Shown: positions 9,504-19,417, counted from the first letter of the stretch. The stretch is 64,000 nucleotides of DNA from Rhodovulum sp. ES.010 (GCF_900142935.1 NZ_FSRS01000001.1:444001-508000); one strand, 5' to 3'. A program made the numbers and translations. Notes: generated by a model from the letters alone, not told the origin.

Positions 9504-10889
9504 ATGGCAACCGAAATCCTGATGCCCGCGTTGTCGCCCACGATGGAGGAGGGTACGCTCGCCAAGTGGCTGGTGAATGAGGGTGACACGGTGTCCGCCG
9601 GCGACATCCTAGCCGAGATCGAGACCGATAAGGCCACGATGGAGTTCGAGGCCGTGGACGAAGGCATCCTTGGCAAGATCTTGGTCGAAGCCGGCACCGA
9701 CGGGGTCAAGGTCAACACGCCGATCGCGGTTCTCGTCGAGGAGGGCGAGGATGCGGAGGCCGCGGCGAAGGACGCGCGGGAGACCGCGCCGGCGGCCGAC
9801 GCGGGCGGCAAGGCGGCCCCCGACGGGGGCTCCGCGCCGGTCGCAGCCCCGGCCCAGCCGAAAAGCGCGACGTCGGCCGCCGAGCCCGAAGTGCCCGACG
9901 GCACCGAGATGAAGACCACCACCGTGCGCGAGGCGCTGCGCGATGCCATGGCCGAGGAGATGCGCCGCGACGACACGGTGTTGCTCATGGGCGAGGAGGT
10001 CGCCGAGTACGAAGGCGCCTACAAGATCAGCCAGGGGCTCCTCGACGAGTTCGGCGCGAAACGCGTGATCGACACCCCGATCACCGAGCACGGGTTCGCG
10101 GGTCTCGGTGTCGGCGCGGCCTTCGGGGGCCTGCGTCCGATCGTCGAGTTCATGACCTTCAACTTCGCGATGCAGGCGATGGACCAGATCGTGAACTCGG
10201 CGGCCAAGACGCTTTACATGTCGGGTGGCCAGATGGGCTGCCCGATGGTCTTCCGCGGCCCCAATGGCGCGGCCGCCCGGGTCGCCGCCCAGCACAGCCA
10301 GGACTATGCCGCCTGGTATGCACACATCCCCGGCCTCCGGGTCGTCCAGCCCTATTCGGCGGCCGACGCAAAGGGCCTTCTGAAAATCGCGATCCGCGAT
10401 CCGAACCCGGTGATCTTCCTGGAAAACGAAATCCTCTATGGCCGCTCCTTCGAGGTGCCGCAGCTCCAGGATTTCACCGTGCCGCTCGGCAAGGCGCGCG
10501 TCTGGCGCGAAGGGTCCGACGTCACCTTGGTCAGCTTCGGCATCGGCATGACCTATGCGCTAGAGGCGGCCGAGGCGCTCGCCAAGGACGGGATCGAGGC
10601 CGAGGTGATCGACCTGCGCACCCTCCGCCCGATGGACACCGCCACCGTCATCGAAAGCGTGAAGAAGACCAACCGCTGCGTGACCGTGGAAGAGGGCTTC
10701 CCGGTCTGCTCGATCGGCAACCACATCTCGGCGGTCCTGATGCAGGAGGCGTTCGACTGGCTCGACGCGCCCGTGATCAACTGCACCGGCAAGGACGTGC
10801 CGATGCCCTACGCGGCGAACCTCGAACGGCTCGCGCTGGTGACCACGAAAGAGGTCATCGAGGCGGTCCGCCAAGTCACCTATCGCTGA
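9504..10889 (+). CDS. pdhB: pyruvate dehydrogenase E1 component, beta subunit with lipoyl domain
   Basis: 461 residues. Residues 1-80 form a biotinyl/lipoyl domain with the lipoylated Lys in ETDKATMEF, then an Ala/Pro-rich linker to about residue 130, then the transketolase-like E1beta core ([15 protein letters not shown] onward) and C-terminal domain. The lipoyl-E1beta fusion is typical of alphaproteobacterial PdhB. AAGGAGA stands just before the ATG. It is followed ten bases later by pdhC. The first 60 or so codons are nearly identical in sequence to those of pdhC, a within-operon duplication of the lipoyl domain. Confidence 0.96.
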   Translation: MATEILMPALSPTMEEGTLAKWLVNEGDTVSAGDILAEIETDKATMEFEAVDEGILGKILVEAGTDGVKVNTPIAVLVEEGEDAEAAAKDARETAPAADAGGKAAPDGGSAPVAAPAQPKSATSAAEPEVPDGTEMKTTTVREALRDAMAEEMRRDDTVLLMGEEVAEYEGAYKISQGLLDEFGAKRVIDTPITEHGFAGLGVGAAFGGLRPIVEFMTFNFAMQAMDQIVNSAAKTLYMSGGQMGCPMVFRGPNGAAARVAAQHSQDYAAWYAHIPGLRVVQPYSAADAKGLLKIAIRDPNPVIFLENEILYGRSFEVPQLQDFTVPLGKARVWREGSDVTLVSFGIGMTYALEAAEALAKDGIEAEVIDLRTLRPMDTATVIESVKKTNRCVTVEEGFPVCSIGNHISAVLMQEAFDWLDAPVINCTGKDVPMPYAANLERLALVTTKEVIEAVRQVTYR

Positions 10890-10899
10890 GGAGAGTGGC

Positions 10900-12213
10900 A
10901 TGCCCACGGAAATCCTGATGCCCGCCCTCTCGCCCACGATGGAGGAGGGCACGCTCGCGAAATGGCTGGTCAAGGAGGGCGATACCGTGTCGGCGGGCGA
11001 CCTCCTGGCCGAGATCGAGACCGACAAGGCCACGATGGAATTCGAGGCCGTCGACGAGGGCACGCTGGGCAAGATCCTGATCCCTGGCGGCACCGAGGGG
11101 GTCAAGGTCAACACGCCGATCGCGGTGCTGCTGGAGGAAGGCGAAAGCGCCGAGGACATCGCCGCCGACGCGCCTGCGCCGAAGCAGCGCCGTGAGGCCG
11201 AACCGGCCGACGCGGGCGGCGAGGCGGCCCCCGAAGGGAGCTCCGAGCCGGCCGCCGCCCCGCCCGCGCCGACGACCGACACGGGCGAGCGCATCTTCGC
11301 CTCGCCGCTCGCCCGAAAAATCGCCGAGGAAAAGGGGCTGGATCTGTGCCAGATCAAGGGCTCCGGGCCCCGCGGACGGATCGTCAGGGCGGACGTGGAG
11401 AATGCCCGGCCTGCGGCGGCGACGGACGCCCCTGCCGCGCGGGATGGCGCGGCCCTCCCCGCCGCCGCCAGCCAGCCCACGGGACTCTCGCCCGACGCGG
11501 TGGCGAAGATTTATGCCGACCGGGCACATGAAGAAGTCACGCTCGACGGCATGCGCCGGACCATCGCCCAGCGGCTCACCGAGGCCAAGCAGACGATCCC
11601 GCATTTCTACCTGCGGCGCGACATCCGCATCGACGAGCTGCTCGCCTTGCGCGCGCAGATCAACCGCCAGCTGGAGCCCCGCGGCGTCAAGCTCAGCGTG
11701 AACGATTTCATCATCAAGGCCTGCGCGTTCGCCCTTCAGCAGGTGCCCGCGGCGAACGCCGTCTGGGCCGGGGACCGCATCCTGCAACTGCAACCCTCCG
11801 ACGTGGCCGTTGCCGTGGCCATCGAGGGCGGCCTGTTCACGCCGGTGCTCCGCGATGCCGAGACCAAGTCGCTCAGTCAGCTCTCGGCCGAGATGAGAGA
11901 CTTCGCCGCGCGTGCCCGCGAGCGCAAGCTCGCCCCCCAAGAATACCAGGGCGGCAGCTTCGCGGTCTCCAATCTCGGCATGTACGGGATCGACAACTTC
12001 GACGCGGTCATCAATCCGCCCCACGGCGCGATCCTGGCGGTCGGCGCGGGCGTGAAGAAGCCTGTGGTGACCGAGGCGGGCGAGGTCGCGATCGCCACGG
12101 TGATGTCGGTCACGCTCAGCGTGGACCACCGGGTGATCGACGGTGCGCTCGGCGCCGAACTTCTGCAGGCGATCAAGGACAATCTCGAAGCGCCCATGGC
12201 GATGCTCGCCTGA
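10900..12213 (+). CDS. pdhC: pyruvate dehydrogenase E2, dihydrolipoamide acetyltransferase
   Basis: 437 residues. Order of parts: lipoyl domain (1-80, Lys in ETDKATMEF), flexible Ala/Pro linker, peripheral subunit-binding domain (about 130-165, [14 protein letters not shown]), second linker, and the catalytic acetyltransferase core ending in the active-site motif DHRVIDG (about residue 409). It forms the core of the complex and transfers acetyl to CoA. No E3 (lpd) gene follows in the window; the next gene is an AhpD-like protein. The start has GAGGAGAG just upstream. Confidence 0.96.
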   Translation: MPTEILMPALSPTMEEGTLAKWLVKEGDTVSAGDLLAEIETDKATMEFEAVDEGTLGKILIPGGTEGVKVNTPIAVLLEEGESAEDIAADAPAPKQRREAEPADAGGEAAPEGSSEPAAAPPAPTTDTGERIFASPLARKIAEEKGLDLCQIKGSGPRGRIVRADVENARPAAATDAPAARDGAALPAAASQPTGLSPDAVAKIYADRAHEEVTLDGMRRTIAQRLTEAKQTIPHFYLRRDIRIDELLALRAQINRQLEPRGVKLSVNDFIIKACAFALQQVPAANAVWAGDRILQLQPSDVAVAVAIEGGLFTPVLRDAETKSLSQLSAEMRDFAARARERKLAPQEYQGGSFAVSNLGMYGIDNFDAVINPPHGAILAVGAGVKKPVVTEAGEVAIATVMSVTLSVDHRVIDGALGAELLQAIKDNLEAPMAMLA

Positions 12214-12242
12214 CCCGCGGCAACGAACGCCCGCCGCCGACG

Positions 12243-12259
12243 TTACCATGGCGTGGTAA
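12243..12259. promoter_or_regulatory. inverted repeat upstream of AhpD-like gene
   Basis: TTACCA and TGGTAA form a perfect 6-bp inverted repeat with a 5-base spacer (TGGCG), 22 bases before the next ATG. Possibly an operator; no matching regulator was recognised. Confidence 0.35.
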
Positions 12260-12280
12260 ACGCCAAGAGGGGGACGTTCG

Positions 12281-12616
12281 ATGGACTGGAAACAGGCGCT
12301 CACCGAGGGTCAGACCCATAGCGAGGATTACGTGGGCCGGCAGAAGGAGCCGGCAGAGGGCTTTTTCGCGCTGCATCGCGCGACACTCGACCCCGGTGCG
12401 CTGGACACCCGGCAGAAGGAGCTGATGGCGCTGGCCATCGGCATTTCGAAGCAGTGCGTCGATTGCATCGGGTTCCACACCAAGGCGGCGATGGAAGCTG
12501 GCGCCACGCGGGCCGAGATCGAGGAAACCGTCTCGGTCTGCATCATGATGGGCGGGGGACCGGCCCTGATGTACGGCACCAAGGCGTTGGAAGCTTTCGA
12601 CCAGTTGCACGGCTAG
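12281..12616 (+). CDS. AhpD-like / carboxymuconolactone decarboxylase family protein
   Basis: 111 residues, all helical by appearance. The signature E-x11-CxxC-x3-H of the AhpD-like fold is complete: E47, C59, C62, H66 (QCVDCIGFH). Such proteins have thiol-disulfide or peroxidase activity with the CxxC pair and form trimers or hexamers. GGGGACG precedes the ATG. It follows pdhC by 67 bases; in mycobacteria AhpD works with lipoylated dehydrogenase components, so a link with the PDH lipoyl groups is possible but is inference from position. Convergent with ftsB. Confidence 0.88.
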   Translation: MDWKQALTEGQTHSEDYVGRQKEPAEGFFALHRATLDPGALDTRQKELMALAIGISKQCVDCIGFHTKAAMEAGATRAEIEETVSVCIMMGGGPALMYGTKALEAFDQLHG

Positions 12617-12651
12617 AGCGCTAGAACCAGCCCGCTGCCGGGCCGCGTGCC

Positions 12652-12954
12652 TTAACGGATGACGATCTCGTCGGCGCGGATCAGTCCGAGCACCGCGCGG
12701 GCGCGTTCGTCCAGCAGGTCGAGATCGAGGTAGCCGTCCGACAGGCGCCGGGTCTTGTTTTGCAGCGCGAGCAGTTCCGCCTCGAGGGCGGCCTTCTGTG
12801 CGCGTAACCTCTCGGCATCGGCCTCGATCTGGATGCGGCGGAACAGCCCGAAATCGCCCTGCACCGCGGCGAAGGTGAAATACATCGCCAGCGAGCACCC
12901 GATACCTAGGAAAATCAGCGCGCCCAAGGCCGGGCGCTTGCGCGGTCCGCTCAT
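12652..12954 (-). CDS. ftsB: FtsB/DivIC-type septum formation initiator
   Basis: 100 residues from the ATG at 12954; a GTG six codons upstream is an alternative start. One N-terminal membrane helix (LGALIFLGIGCSLAMYFTF) is followed by a coiled coil (about 35-70) and a short C-terminal region, the FtsB topology. The block YFTFAAVQGDFGLFRR is shared by Rhodobacterales FtsB. It would join FtsL and FtsQ in the divisome at the inner membrane. It stands alone and is transcribed in the same direction as pgk, which lies upstream of it. Confidence 0.88.
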   Translation of the reverse strand: MSGPRKRPALGALIFLGIGCSLAMYFTFAAVQGDFGLFRRIQIEADAERLRAQKAALEAELLALQNKTRRLSDGYLDLDLLDERARAVLGLIRADEIVIR

Positions 12955-13052
12955 GTCATCAGCCTCTGCCACCGCCTCTTCCGTGCGGCTGGCAGAAGTC
13001 TAGAGCATGGGCGCGCGCAAGGGAATCCCCCAATTCCGGCGAGGTCCGGGGG

Positions 13053-14243
13053 TCACTCCTCCAGCGCAGCGACGCCGGGCAGGGTCTTGCCCTCCATCCA
13101 TTCCAGGAAGGCGCCGCCCGCGGTCGAGATGTAGCTGAAATCCTCTGCCACGCCCGCGCCGTTGAGCGCGGCCACCGTGTCGCCGCCCCCCGCGACCGAG
13201 ACGAGGCTGCCCGCCTTCGTCAACTCGGCCGCCTTCCTTGCGGCCGCGTTGGTCGCCGCGTCGAACGGGTCGATCTCGAACGCGCCGAGCGGGCCGTTCC
13301 AGATCAGCGTCTTGCACTGCCCGAACACCTCTTCGATTTTCGCGACGGTTTCGGGGCCGGCGTCGAGGATCATTGCGTCCGCCGGGCATGCATCGGCGCC
13401 GACCGTCTCGTTCTCGGCGCCGGCCTTGAACTCGCGCGCGCAAACCACGTCGACCGGCAGAACGATCTCGCAGCCCGCCGCGCGGGCCTTGTCCATGATG
13501 TCGCGTGCGGTGCCGGTCATGTCGTGCTCGCAGAGCGACTTGCCGACATTGATGCCCTGCGCCGCGAGGAAGGTGTTGGCCATGCCGCCGCCGATCACCA
13601 GGTGATTGACCTTCGCCACGAGGTTGCCCAGGAGGTCGAGCTTGGTCGAGACCTTGGCCCCCCCGACAACGGCCGCCACCGGGCGCACCGGGTCCGACAG
13701 CGCGCCGTCCAGCGCCTTCAACTCGGCCTCCATGTTGCGCCCGGCGCAGGCGGGCAGGAGCTTGGCGATCCCTTCCGTCGAGGCATGCGCGCGGTGCGCT
13801 GCCGAAAAGGCGTCGTTGACGTAGACATCGCCGAGTGCGGCGAGCGCGGCGGCCATCTGCGGGTCGTTCTTCTCTTCGCCTTCGTGGAAGCGGGTATTCT
13901 CCAGCAGCAGGATATCGCCCTCGCTCAGTGCGGCGACGGCCTGTTTCGCGGGCAGCCCGATGCAGTCCTCGGCGAAGATCGCGCCGCGGCCGAAGGCGGC
14001 CTCCAGCGCCGGCAGGGTGACTTTCAGGCTCATCTCGGGCACGACCTCGCCCTTCGGCCGGCCGAAATGCGCCAGAAGGACCGGCTTGCCGCCCTTGTCG
14101 AGAATGTCCTTCACCGTGGGCACGATCCGCTCGATCCGGGTCGCGTCGGTGACGCGGCCATCCTCGACCGGCACGTTGATGTCCACGCGCACCAGCGCGA
14201 CCTTTCCGGCGAGGTCCATGTCGTCGAGTGTCTTCCAGGCCAT
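13053..14243 (-). CDS. pgk: phosphoglycerate kinase
   Basis: 396 residues, full length. Transfers phosphate between 1,3-bisphosphoglycerate and ADP. The N-terminal substrate-binding block [12 protein letters not shown] (about 19-30), HFGRPKG (residues 60-66) and the C-terminal nucleotide-binding block GGGDTVAAL near residue 350 are all present. An overlapping long frame on the same strand is Arg-rich and is a shadow. GGGAGG is found before the ATG. Single gene, divergent from the cyclophilin pair. Confidence 0.97.
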   Translation of the reverse strand: MAWKTLDDMDLAGKVALVRVDINVPVEDGRVTDATRIERIVPTVKDILDKGGKPVLLAHFGRPKGEVVPEMSLKVTLPALEAAFGRGAIFAEDCIGLPAKQAVAALSEGDILLLENTRFHEGEEKNDPQMAAALAALGDVYVNDAFSAAHRAHASTEGIAKLLPACAGRNMEAELKALDGALSDPVRPVAAVVGGAKVSTKLDLLGNLVAKVNHLVIGGGMANTFLAAQGINVGKSLCEHDMTGTARDIMDKARAAGCEIVLPVDVVCAREFKAGAENETVGADACPADAMILDAGPETVAKIEEVFGQCKTLIWNGPLGAFEIDPFDAATNAAARKAAELTKAGSLVSVAGGGDTVAALNGAGVAEDFSYISTAGGAFLEWMEGKTLPGVAALEE

Positions 14244-14388
14244 GCGTCATCCTCCCGCAGGTTCAGCTTGCGCGCTTGATCGCGCGAAACGCGGCCAAAG
14301 GTCAATGCTCGCGCGGCCGGCGCCCCTTTCCTTCGCCAATCGGTCGCACTAGGCTCTCGCGCGAACATTGCAGGCAGGAGGCGCCGGA

Positions 14389-14895
14389 ATGGCCGAGATC
14401 AAGGACCCCGAGAATACCATCGTGATCGAGCTGAAGGACGGCCCCGTCACCGTCGAGTTGCTGCCCGACGTGGCGCCCCAGCATGTCACGCGGATGAAGG
14501 AACTGGCCCGCGCCGGGGCCTACGACAACGTCGTCTTCCACCGGGTGATCGACGGCTTCATGGCCCAGACCGGCGATGTGGCCCATGGCAATGCCGAAAA
14601 GGATTTCGATCTGCGCCGGGCGGGCACCGGCGGCTCGGACCTGCCCGACCTGCCGGCAGAGTTTTCCAGGCTGCCCCATGACCGGGGCACGATCGGCGCG
14701 GCGCGGGCGCAGAACCCCAACTCGGCCAATTCGCAGTTCTTCATCAACTTCACCGACAACCATTTCCTGAACGGCCAGTACACCGTCTATGGCCGGGTCA
14801 TCGAGGGGATGGAGCATGTCGACGCCATCACCCGTGGCGAGCCGCCCGCCAATCCCGACCGGTTGCTCAGCGTGAAGGTGGCCGCCGATGCGTGA
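14389..14895 (+). CDS. ppiB: cytoplasmic peptidyl-prolyl isomerase (cyclophilin)
   Basis: 168 residues beginning MAEIKDPEN with AGGAGGC upstream; the frame is open seven codons further but the strong ribosome site decides this start. Cyclophilin core motifs are complete: VFHRVIDGFMAQTGD, NSANSQFFIN and FLNGQYTVYGRV. No signal peptide, so it acts in the cytoplasm. It overlaps the second cyclophilin gene by eight bases, so the two are co-translated. Confidence 0.93.
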   Translation: MAEIKDPENTIVIELKDGPVTVELLPDVAPQHVTRMKELARAGAYDNVVFHRVIDGFMAQTGDVAHGNAEKDFDLRRAGTGGSDLPDLPAEFSRLPHDRGTIGAARAQNPNSANSQFFINFTDNHFLNGQYTVYGRVIEGMEHVDAITRGEPPANPDRLLSVKVAADA

Positions 14896-15436
14896 ACTGG
14901 CCCTCGTCCTGATGCTCGCCGCCGGCCCGGCCGCCGCCACCGGCCTCGAGATCGAGATCGCCGGAGAGGGTGCGAACGGCTCCGTCCATATCGACCTTTT
15001 CGAAGAGATCGCGCCGAACCACGTCGCCCGCATCACCGACCTGGCAGGGCAGGGCGCCTATGACGACGTGGTCTTCCACCGCGTCATCGAGGGCTTCATG
15101 GCGCAGACCGGCGATGTGGCCTTCGGCAAGATGGGCGGCGACATGCGCCGCGCGGGCATGGGCGGGTCCGACGGGCCCGACCTCGCTGCGGAGTTTTCCG
15201 ACGAGTCGTTTCAGCGCGGCACGGTGGGCATGGCCCGCGGGCCGGACCCCGACAGCGCCAATTCCCAATTCTTCATCATGTTCGCGCCCGCGCCCCATCT
15301 CGACGGGCAATATACCGCGGTGGGCGAGGTGACCGAGGGCATGGAGGTGGTCGACGCGATCAAGCGCGGCACTGGGCGGAATGGCGCCGTCGTGGGTCCG
15401 CCCGACCGCATGGTGACGGTGACCGTCACCGAATGA
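14888..15436 (+). CDS. exported peptidyl-prolyl isomerase (cyclophilin)
   Basis: 182 residues. The N-terminus (MRELALVLMLAAGPAAATG) is a short signal peptide with a likely cut after AAA-T/A, so the enzyme is periplasmic. The cyclophilin motifs repeat those of its neighbour: VFHRVIEGFMAQTGD, NSANSQFFIM and HLDGQYTAVGEV. The pair is a tandem duplication with one cytoplasmic and one exported copy, an arrangement common in Rhodobacterales. Confidence 0.93.
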   Translation: MRELALVLMLAAGPAAATGLEIEIAGEGANGSVHIDLFEEIAPNHVARITDLAGQGAYDDVVFHRVIEGFMAQTGDVAFGKMGGDMRRAGMGGSDGPDLAAEFSDESFQRGTVGMARGPDPDSANSQFFIMFAPAPHLDGQYTAVGEVTEGMEVVDAIKRGTGRNGAVVGPPDRMVTVTVTE

Positions 15437-15511
15437 GGCAGCGCCCCTGACACGAAACCTTCAAACGCCGCTGCTAGGCGTCAGCAGGGTTTAGGCAAAG
15501 GGGGTAACGCC

Positions 15512-17011
15512 ATGAAACGGATTCTGATGACGACCGCGCTTGCCGGTCTCCCTGTCGTGTTCGCCGACGCCGCGCTCGCGCAATGCGTGCCGGACAATCC
15601 GGGCGACGGCGCGGCGGTGGTCTGCGGCGGCGATGACACCGACGGTTTCAACCAGGACGATTTCAGCGAGGACAACCTCGACGACATCGATCTCACGGTG
15701 CTGCCTTTCGCGACGGTGACGCGCAGTGGCGGCGACGCGGTGAAGGTGGATGACGGGCTGGTGCTGCTCAATGACGGGCGTGTCGAGGTCCTGGCCGCAT
15801 CGCCCGACCCGGACTCCAGCGACAACGCGATCAGCGCGGACAACGACGCCGACATCACGAACCGTTTCGACGGCCTCATCGCCGCGACCGACACGGCGGT
15901 GAATGCCGGCGACGGCCTGTATCTCACCAATGACGGCCTCATCAGTTCCAGCGGCGACGAGGGCGTCGAGGCGGGCGACGACGCGACCATCCTGAATGGC
16001 GGCATCATCTCTGCCGTAGACAAGGCAATCGATGTCGGCGACGTGCTGACGCTGACCAATGACGGCTTCATCGAGTCGCTCGCGGACGAGGGCGTGCAGG
16101 CCGGGGACGGGTCGTTCATCGAGAACTACGGGTCCATTTCCGCGCCGGACAAGGCCCTGGACCTCGGCAACGGCGTGACCCTGATCAACGACGACTTCAT
16201 CGAGTCGACCGCGGATGAGGGCGTCGAGATGGAAGACGATGCCGCGGTCACCAACTATGGCACGATCAAGGGCTTCGATGACGCGCTTCAGGTGGGCGAG
16301 AATGCCGTGATCGAGAATTACGGCACGATCGAGAACACCCAGGCGCCCGGCAACCCCGACCCACAGGACGCGATCGATATCGATTCGGGCCGCATCACCA
16401 ACGGGTCGACCGGGGTCATCAAGTCGGTCACCGACGCGGCCATCGATTTCGACGAGGCCGAAGGGGACGGCCTCATCGTGAACCGCGGCCGCATCGAGGG
16501 CACCCGCGCGGTCGAGACCGACTCGGCGAACGCGCGCTCCCAGATCGTGGACAACCACGGCCAGATCATCGGCACGAGCGGGCTGGCGCTGAACCTTGGC
16601 GCCGGCGCGGATGCGCTGAACATGTATCGCGGCGGAACGGTCGATGGCGGTGCCGATTTCGGGGTCGGGATCGACAGCCTCTGGTTCGCGTCTGATTTCT
16701 TCGAGGATGCGGTCGGGCTCTTCGGCGGCGGCGCGATCTTCGACGGGGCGGGCAGTTTCGACACCGTGGAGTTCGCGGGCGTGATGGAATCCGACATCAC
16801 CGGCGTCTCGTTTTCGGGCGACGTGCTCAGCCTCGGGCTTTTCGGCACGGCCGAGTTGCGGTTGACCGCTTGGGAGCGTTACGTCTTCGAGGACGTGACC
16901 CTGCGGTTCGATGGAGCCGCGGGCTTTGCCCCGGTCCCGCTGCCCGCGCCGCTCTTGATGCTGCTCGGGGCGCTGGGCGGGCTTGCCCTGGTCCGGCGGC
17001 GCGCGGCCTGA
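15512..17011 (+). CDS. secreted beta-helix repeat protein with VPLPA-CTERM sorting tail
   Basis: 499 residues. A signal peptide (MKRILMTTALAGLPVVFADA, cleavage near ALA-Q) leads into an acidic, Asp/Gly-rich body with imperfect repeats of roughly 20 residues built on NDGxI / NYGxI...AxDxAIDxGDxx (about residues 130-290), suggesting a parallel beta-helix. The C-terminus has VPLPA at about 475-479, then a hydrophobic helix and an RRRAA basic tail: the VPLPA-CTERM signal, which is known to be recognised by an exosortase and replaced at the cell surface. No exosortase is in the window. Very low pI. Function unknown; surface or extracellular-matrix protein is the likely class. Single gene. Confidence 0.8.
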   Translation: MKRILMTTALAGLPVVFADAALAQCVPDNPGDGAAVVCGGDDTDGFNQDDFSEDNLDDIDLTVLPFATVTRSGGDAVKVDDGLVLLNDGRVEVLAASPDPDSSDNAISADNDADITNRFDGLIAATDTAVNAGDGLYLTNDGLISSSGDEGVEAGDDATILNGGIISAVDKAIDVGDVLTLTNDGFIESLADEGVQAGDGSFIENYGSISAPDKALDLGNGVTLINDDFIESTADEGVEMEDDAAVTNYGTIKGFDDALQVGENAVIENYGTIENTQAPGNPDPQDAIDIDSGRITNGSTGVIKSVTDAAIDFDEAEGDGLIVNRGRIEGTRAVETDSANARSQIVDNHGQIIGTSGLALNLGAGADALNMYRGGTVDGGADFGVGIDSLWFASDFFEDAVGLFGGGAIFDGAGSFDTVEFAGVMESDITGVSFSGDVLSLGLFGTAELRLTAWERYVFEDVTLRFDGAAGFAPVPLPAPLLMLLGALGGLALVRRRAA

Positions 17012-17331
17012 ACCCGCGGGCATTCCGCTCCCTTCGGATCGCGGCGCCCAGCGCCGCGGTCATGGCATTTTTCTTGCGCCATATGGGCTGAGGCCGGCGC
17101 GCCCCGGCGCTTCGTCGCCGCCGTCCGGCAGGCTTCTTCTTGGTCCAAATACTCCGGGGGTCCGGGGGCAGCGCCCCCGGCGTGTCGGCTTGGCGTCGCC
17201 AAGCCGACACCGCTCCGCCGCGGTCCTGTTCATCGGTCGCGATATCGCCGGGAAGGGGGCCGCATGCCCGCGACCTCTGGACCTTCCACCCCGCTTGCGC
17301 CATATCTCGGGAAAGCGGCGCGGAGGATCCG
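17012..17331. other. 320-bp gene-free stretch with two strong hairpins
   Basis: No convincing gene is present. It holds a possible terminator region after the VPLPA-CTERM gene and an extremely regular pair of hairpins (see next entry). The sequence TTGGTCCAAATACTCCGGGG upstream of the hairpins resembles a recurrent Rhodobacterales intergenic element; that recollection is from general knowledge and not checked. The last part is upstream of the NDUFA12-like gene. Confidence 0.5.
17162..17210. repeat. two adjacent perfect hairpins (intergenic repeat element)
   Basis: Hairpin one is CCGGGGGC / GCCCCCGG at 17162-17180, an 8-bp stem with loop AGC. Hairpin two at 17182-17210 has a perfect 13-bp stem (GTGTCGGCTTGGC and its complement) with loop GTC. 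They are one base apart. Neither is followed by a T-run. Could be a dispersed palindromic element or a transcription terminator/RNA-processing site. Confidence 0.6.
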
Positions 17332-17715
17332 ATGGGCGCGATCGATACCCTGATGAAATACGTCACCTGGTGGCATGGCCAAACGCTGGGCACCCGTCTC
17401 TTCACGGCGCGCCACGGCCAGAAGGTCGGCGAAGATGCGCAGGGCAATGTCTTCTACCAGTCCCGGGCTGGCAAGCGCCGCTGGGTGATCTATGACGGCG
17501 AGGTCGAGGCGAGCCGCATCTCGCCCGACTGGCACGGCTGGCTGCACCACACCTATGATGCGCCCCCCAGCGAGAAGCCGCTGCCGAAGAAGTCCTGGGA
17601 AAAGCCGCACCGGCCCAACCTGACGGGCACGCCGCAGGCCTATGCGCCGCCGGGCTCGATCCGCCGGCCCGAACCGGCGCCGCGGCAGGACTACGAGGCC
17701 TGGCAACCGGAATAG
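17332..17715 (+). CDS. NDUFA12-like complex I accessory subunit
   Basis: 127 residues. Matches the NADH:ubiquinone oxidoreductase 17.2-kDa (NDUFA12/B17.2) family found in alphaproteobacteria: [18 protein letters not shown], then a Tyr/Trp-rich block (RRWVIYDG) and [10 protein letters not shown]. It is thought to stabilise complex I at the membrane arm-matrix arm junction. GGAGGAT precedes the ATG. Separated from mlaD by only four bases, so they are co-transcribed; this order is conserved in Rhodobacterales. Confidence 0.92.
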   Translation: MGAIDTLMKYVTWWHGQTLGTRLFTARHGQKVGEDAQGNVFYQSRAGKRRWVIYDGEVEASRISPDWHGWLHHTYDAPPSEKPLPKKSWEKPHRPNLTGTPQAYAPPGSIRRPEPAPRQDYEAWQPE

Positions 17716-17719
17716 GCGC

Positions 17720-18184
17720 ATGGCTGAAAGCTACACCACCACCGAGGTACTGACCGGGGGCGCGGTTCTTGCCGTCGCCCTTGGCTTCCTCGTCTATGCC
17801 GGCAACGCGACCGGGCTCGGCGGCGGCACGGCGGGACAGTACGAACTGACCGCCAGCTTCCGGTCGGCCGAGGGGGTGAGTGTCGGCACCGACGTGCGGC
17901 TGGCCGGCGTCAAGGTCGGCACGGTCACCGATCTCACGCTCAATCCCGAGACGTTCCGCGCGGACGCGCGCTTCACCGTCGACGACGGCGTGGCGCTGCC
18001 CGACGACAGCGCGGCGCTGGTCGCCTCGGAGGGGCTCCTGGGCGGGACCTTCGTCGAACTCGTCCCCGGCGGCTCGCCCTTCGAGCTCGAACCGGGGGAC
18101 GAGGTGCTCGACACGCAAGGGGCGGTGAGCCTGATCTCGCTTCTCATGAAATTCGTTACCTCCTCGGCCGAGGAGGGCGGGTGA
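17720..18184 (+). CDS. mlaD: MlaD-type phospholipid transport substrate-binding protein
   Basis: 154 residues with one N-terminal membrane helix (about 10-30) and an MCE domain (about 36-115) containing the FRSAEGVSVGTDVRLAGVKVG block. It belongs to the periplasmic lipid-binding ring of the Mla system that keeps outer-membrane lipid asymmetry. The ATPase and permease genes are not adjacent. The stop overlaps the next start by one base (TGATG). Confidence 0.92.
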   Translation: MAESYTTTEVLTGGAVLAVALGFLVYAGNATGLGGGTAGQYELTASFRSAEGVSVGTDVRLAGVKVGTVTDLTLNPETFRADARFTVDDGVALPDDSAALVASEGLLGGTFVELVPGGSPFELEPGDEVLDTQGAVSLISLLMKFVTSSAEEGG

Positions 18185-18774
18185 TGGTTCTCCGCCCGGC
18201 GCTTTTCGTGCTCGCGCTCGGCGTAGCGCCCGTGACCGCCCAGGACGTGACCTGGGACCCGGACAGCTGGACCGAGGACGGCTGGACGGTGGAGGGGCTC
18301 GACGATCTGCCCTCGGGCGAGGAGATGCTGCAGAACCAGCTGAACGGCACGGCGCCCGGGACCGGCGCGGACAGGGCCCGGCCGCGCGGCAGGCCCCTCG
18401 ACACCGTCGAGCGTGAGGACCCCCTCCAGATGTATTCGACTGAGAGCGCCCCGCGGGCGGAACCGGTGGTCGTCACCGAGATGGCCGGTGGGGGCGCGGT
18501 GCTGCGCGGGCTCGACAAGGTCTCGGGCACGACGGCGGATCTCGCCCTCGGGCCGGGTGGCCGCGCGACCTTCGGGCGGCTCGAGGTGATCTTGCAGGAA
18601 TGCCGCTATCCCGCGGACAACCCCGCCTCCGATGCCTTCGCCTTCGTCGAGATCGCCGAGCCGGGCGCGGCGGGGCGGCTGTTTTCAGGCTGGATGCTGG
18701 CCTCCAGCCCCGCGCTCAACCCGCTCGACCACGCGCGTTACGACATCTGGGTTCTGCGCTGCAACAATGCCTGA
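18184..18774 (+). CDS. exported DUF2155 protein
   Basis: 196 residues with a signal peptide ([19 protein letters not shown], cleavage after TAQ). The C-terminal 95 residues form the DUF2155 domain: [20 protein letters not shown] start, [21 protein letters not shown] and a final YDIWVLRC. The two cysteines (C..RYP and VLRCN) may form a disulfide in the periplasm. Function unknown. The ATG shares a base with the mlaD stop, and the gene's end overlaps the convergent aat gene by 37 bases. Confidence 0.85.
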   Translation: MVLRPALFVLALGVAPVTAQDVTWDPDSWTEDGWTVEGLDDLPSGEEMLQNQLNGTAPGTGADRARPRGRPLDTVEREDPLQMYSTESAPRAEPVVVTEMAGGGAVLRGLDKVSGTTADLALGPGGRATFGRLEVILQECRYPADNPASDAFAFVEIAEPGAAGRLFSGWMLASSPALNPLDHARYDIWVLRCNNA

Positions 18775-19382
18775 CCGGTGGCGGGTGTCTCGGGCGCGGT
18801 GAAGTCGGCCGGCGTCTCCAGCGCCTCTTGCAGTCGGGCCATGTAGGCCGCGCGGGAGACCTCGATGGCGCCGAGCCGGCTGAGATGCGGGGTGACGAAC
18901 TGCGTGTCGAAGAGCCGGAAACCGCCCGCCCCCAGCCGGTCCACCAGATAGGCCAGCGCGATCTTCGAGGCGTCGGTGCGGCGCGAGAACATGCTTTCGC
19001 CGAAGAAGGCGCCGCCCAGCGTCACGCCATAGACGCCGCCGACCAGCAGATCACCCTCCCACACCTCCAGCGAGTGCGCGTGCCCGAGAGCGTGAAGCTC
19101 GCGGTAAAGCGCGAAGATCGTCTCGTTGATCCAGGTCTCGTCGCGGTCGGCGCAGCCCGCGACCACCCCCGCGAAATCGCGGTTCACCCGGATCGTGAAC
19201 GGGTCGCGGCGGATGCGGCGGGCCAGGCTGCGCGAGATGTGGAAGTCGTCCAGCGGGAAGATGCCGCGCCGCCGCGGATTGACCCAGAACAGGCCGGGGT
19301 CGTCGCGCGATTCCGCCATCGGAAAGATGCCCGTGGCATAGGCGGAAAGCAGCATGCGGGGCGTCAGATCGTCGACCGCCAT
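18738..19382 (-). CDS. aat: leucyl/phenylalanyl-tRNA--protein transferase
   Basis: 214 residues. Adds Leu or Phe from aminoacyl-tRNA to the N-terminus of proteins with basic N-termini, marking them for ClpAP (N-end rule). The diagnostic motifs are present: [11 protein letters not shown] near the N-terminus, [12 protein letters not shown], and [18 protein letters not shown] with [10 protein letters not shown] towards the C-terminus. It runs in the same direction as accB and accC, which lie upstream, with 35 bases between accC and aat. Confidence 0.95.
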   Translation of the reverse strand: MAVDDLTPRMLLSAYATGIFPMAESRDDPGLFWVNPRRRGIFPLDDFHISRSLARRIRRDPFTIRVNRDFAGVVAGCADRDETWINETIFALYRELHALGHAHSLEVWEGDLLVGGVYGVTLGGAFFGESMFSRRTDASKIALAYLVDRLGAGGFRLFDTQFVTPHLSRLGAIEVSRAAYMARLQEALETPADFTAPETPATGQALLQRRTQMS

Positions 19383-19417
19383 CCTTCCTTCCCGCGGGCC
19401 CGCAGGCGTCGGGTCCC

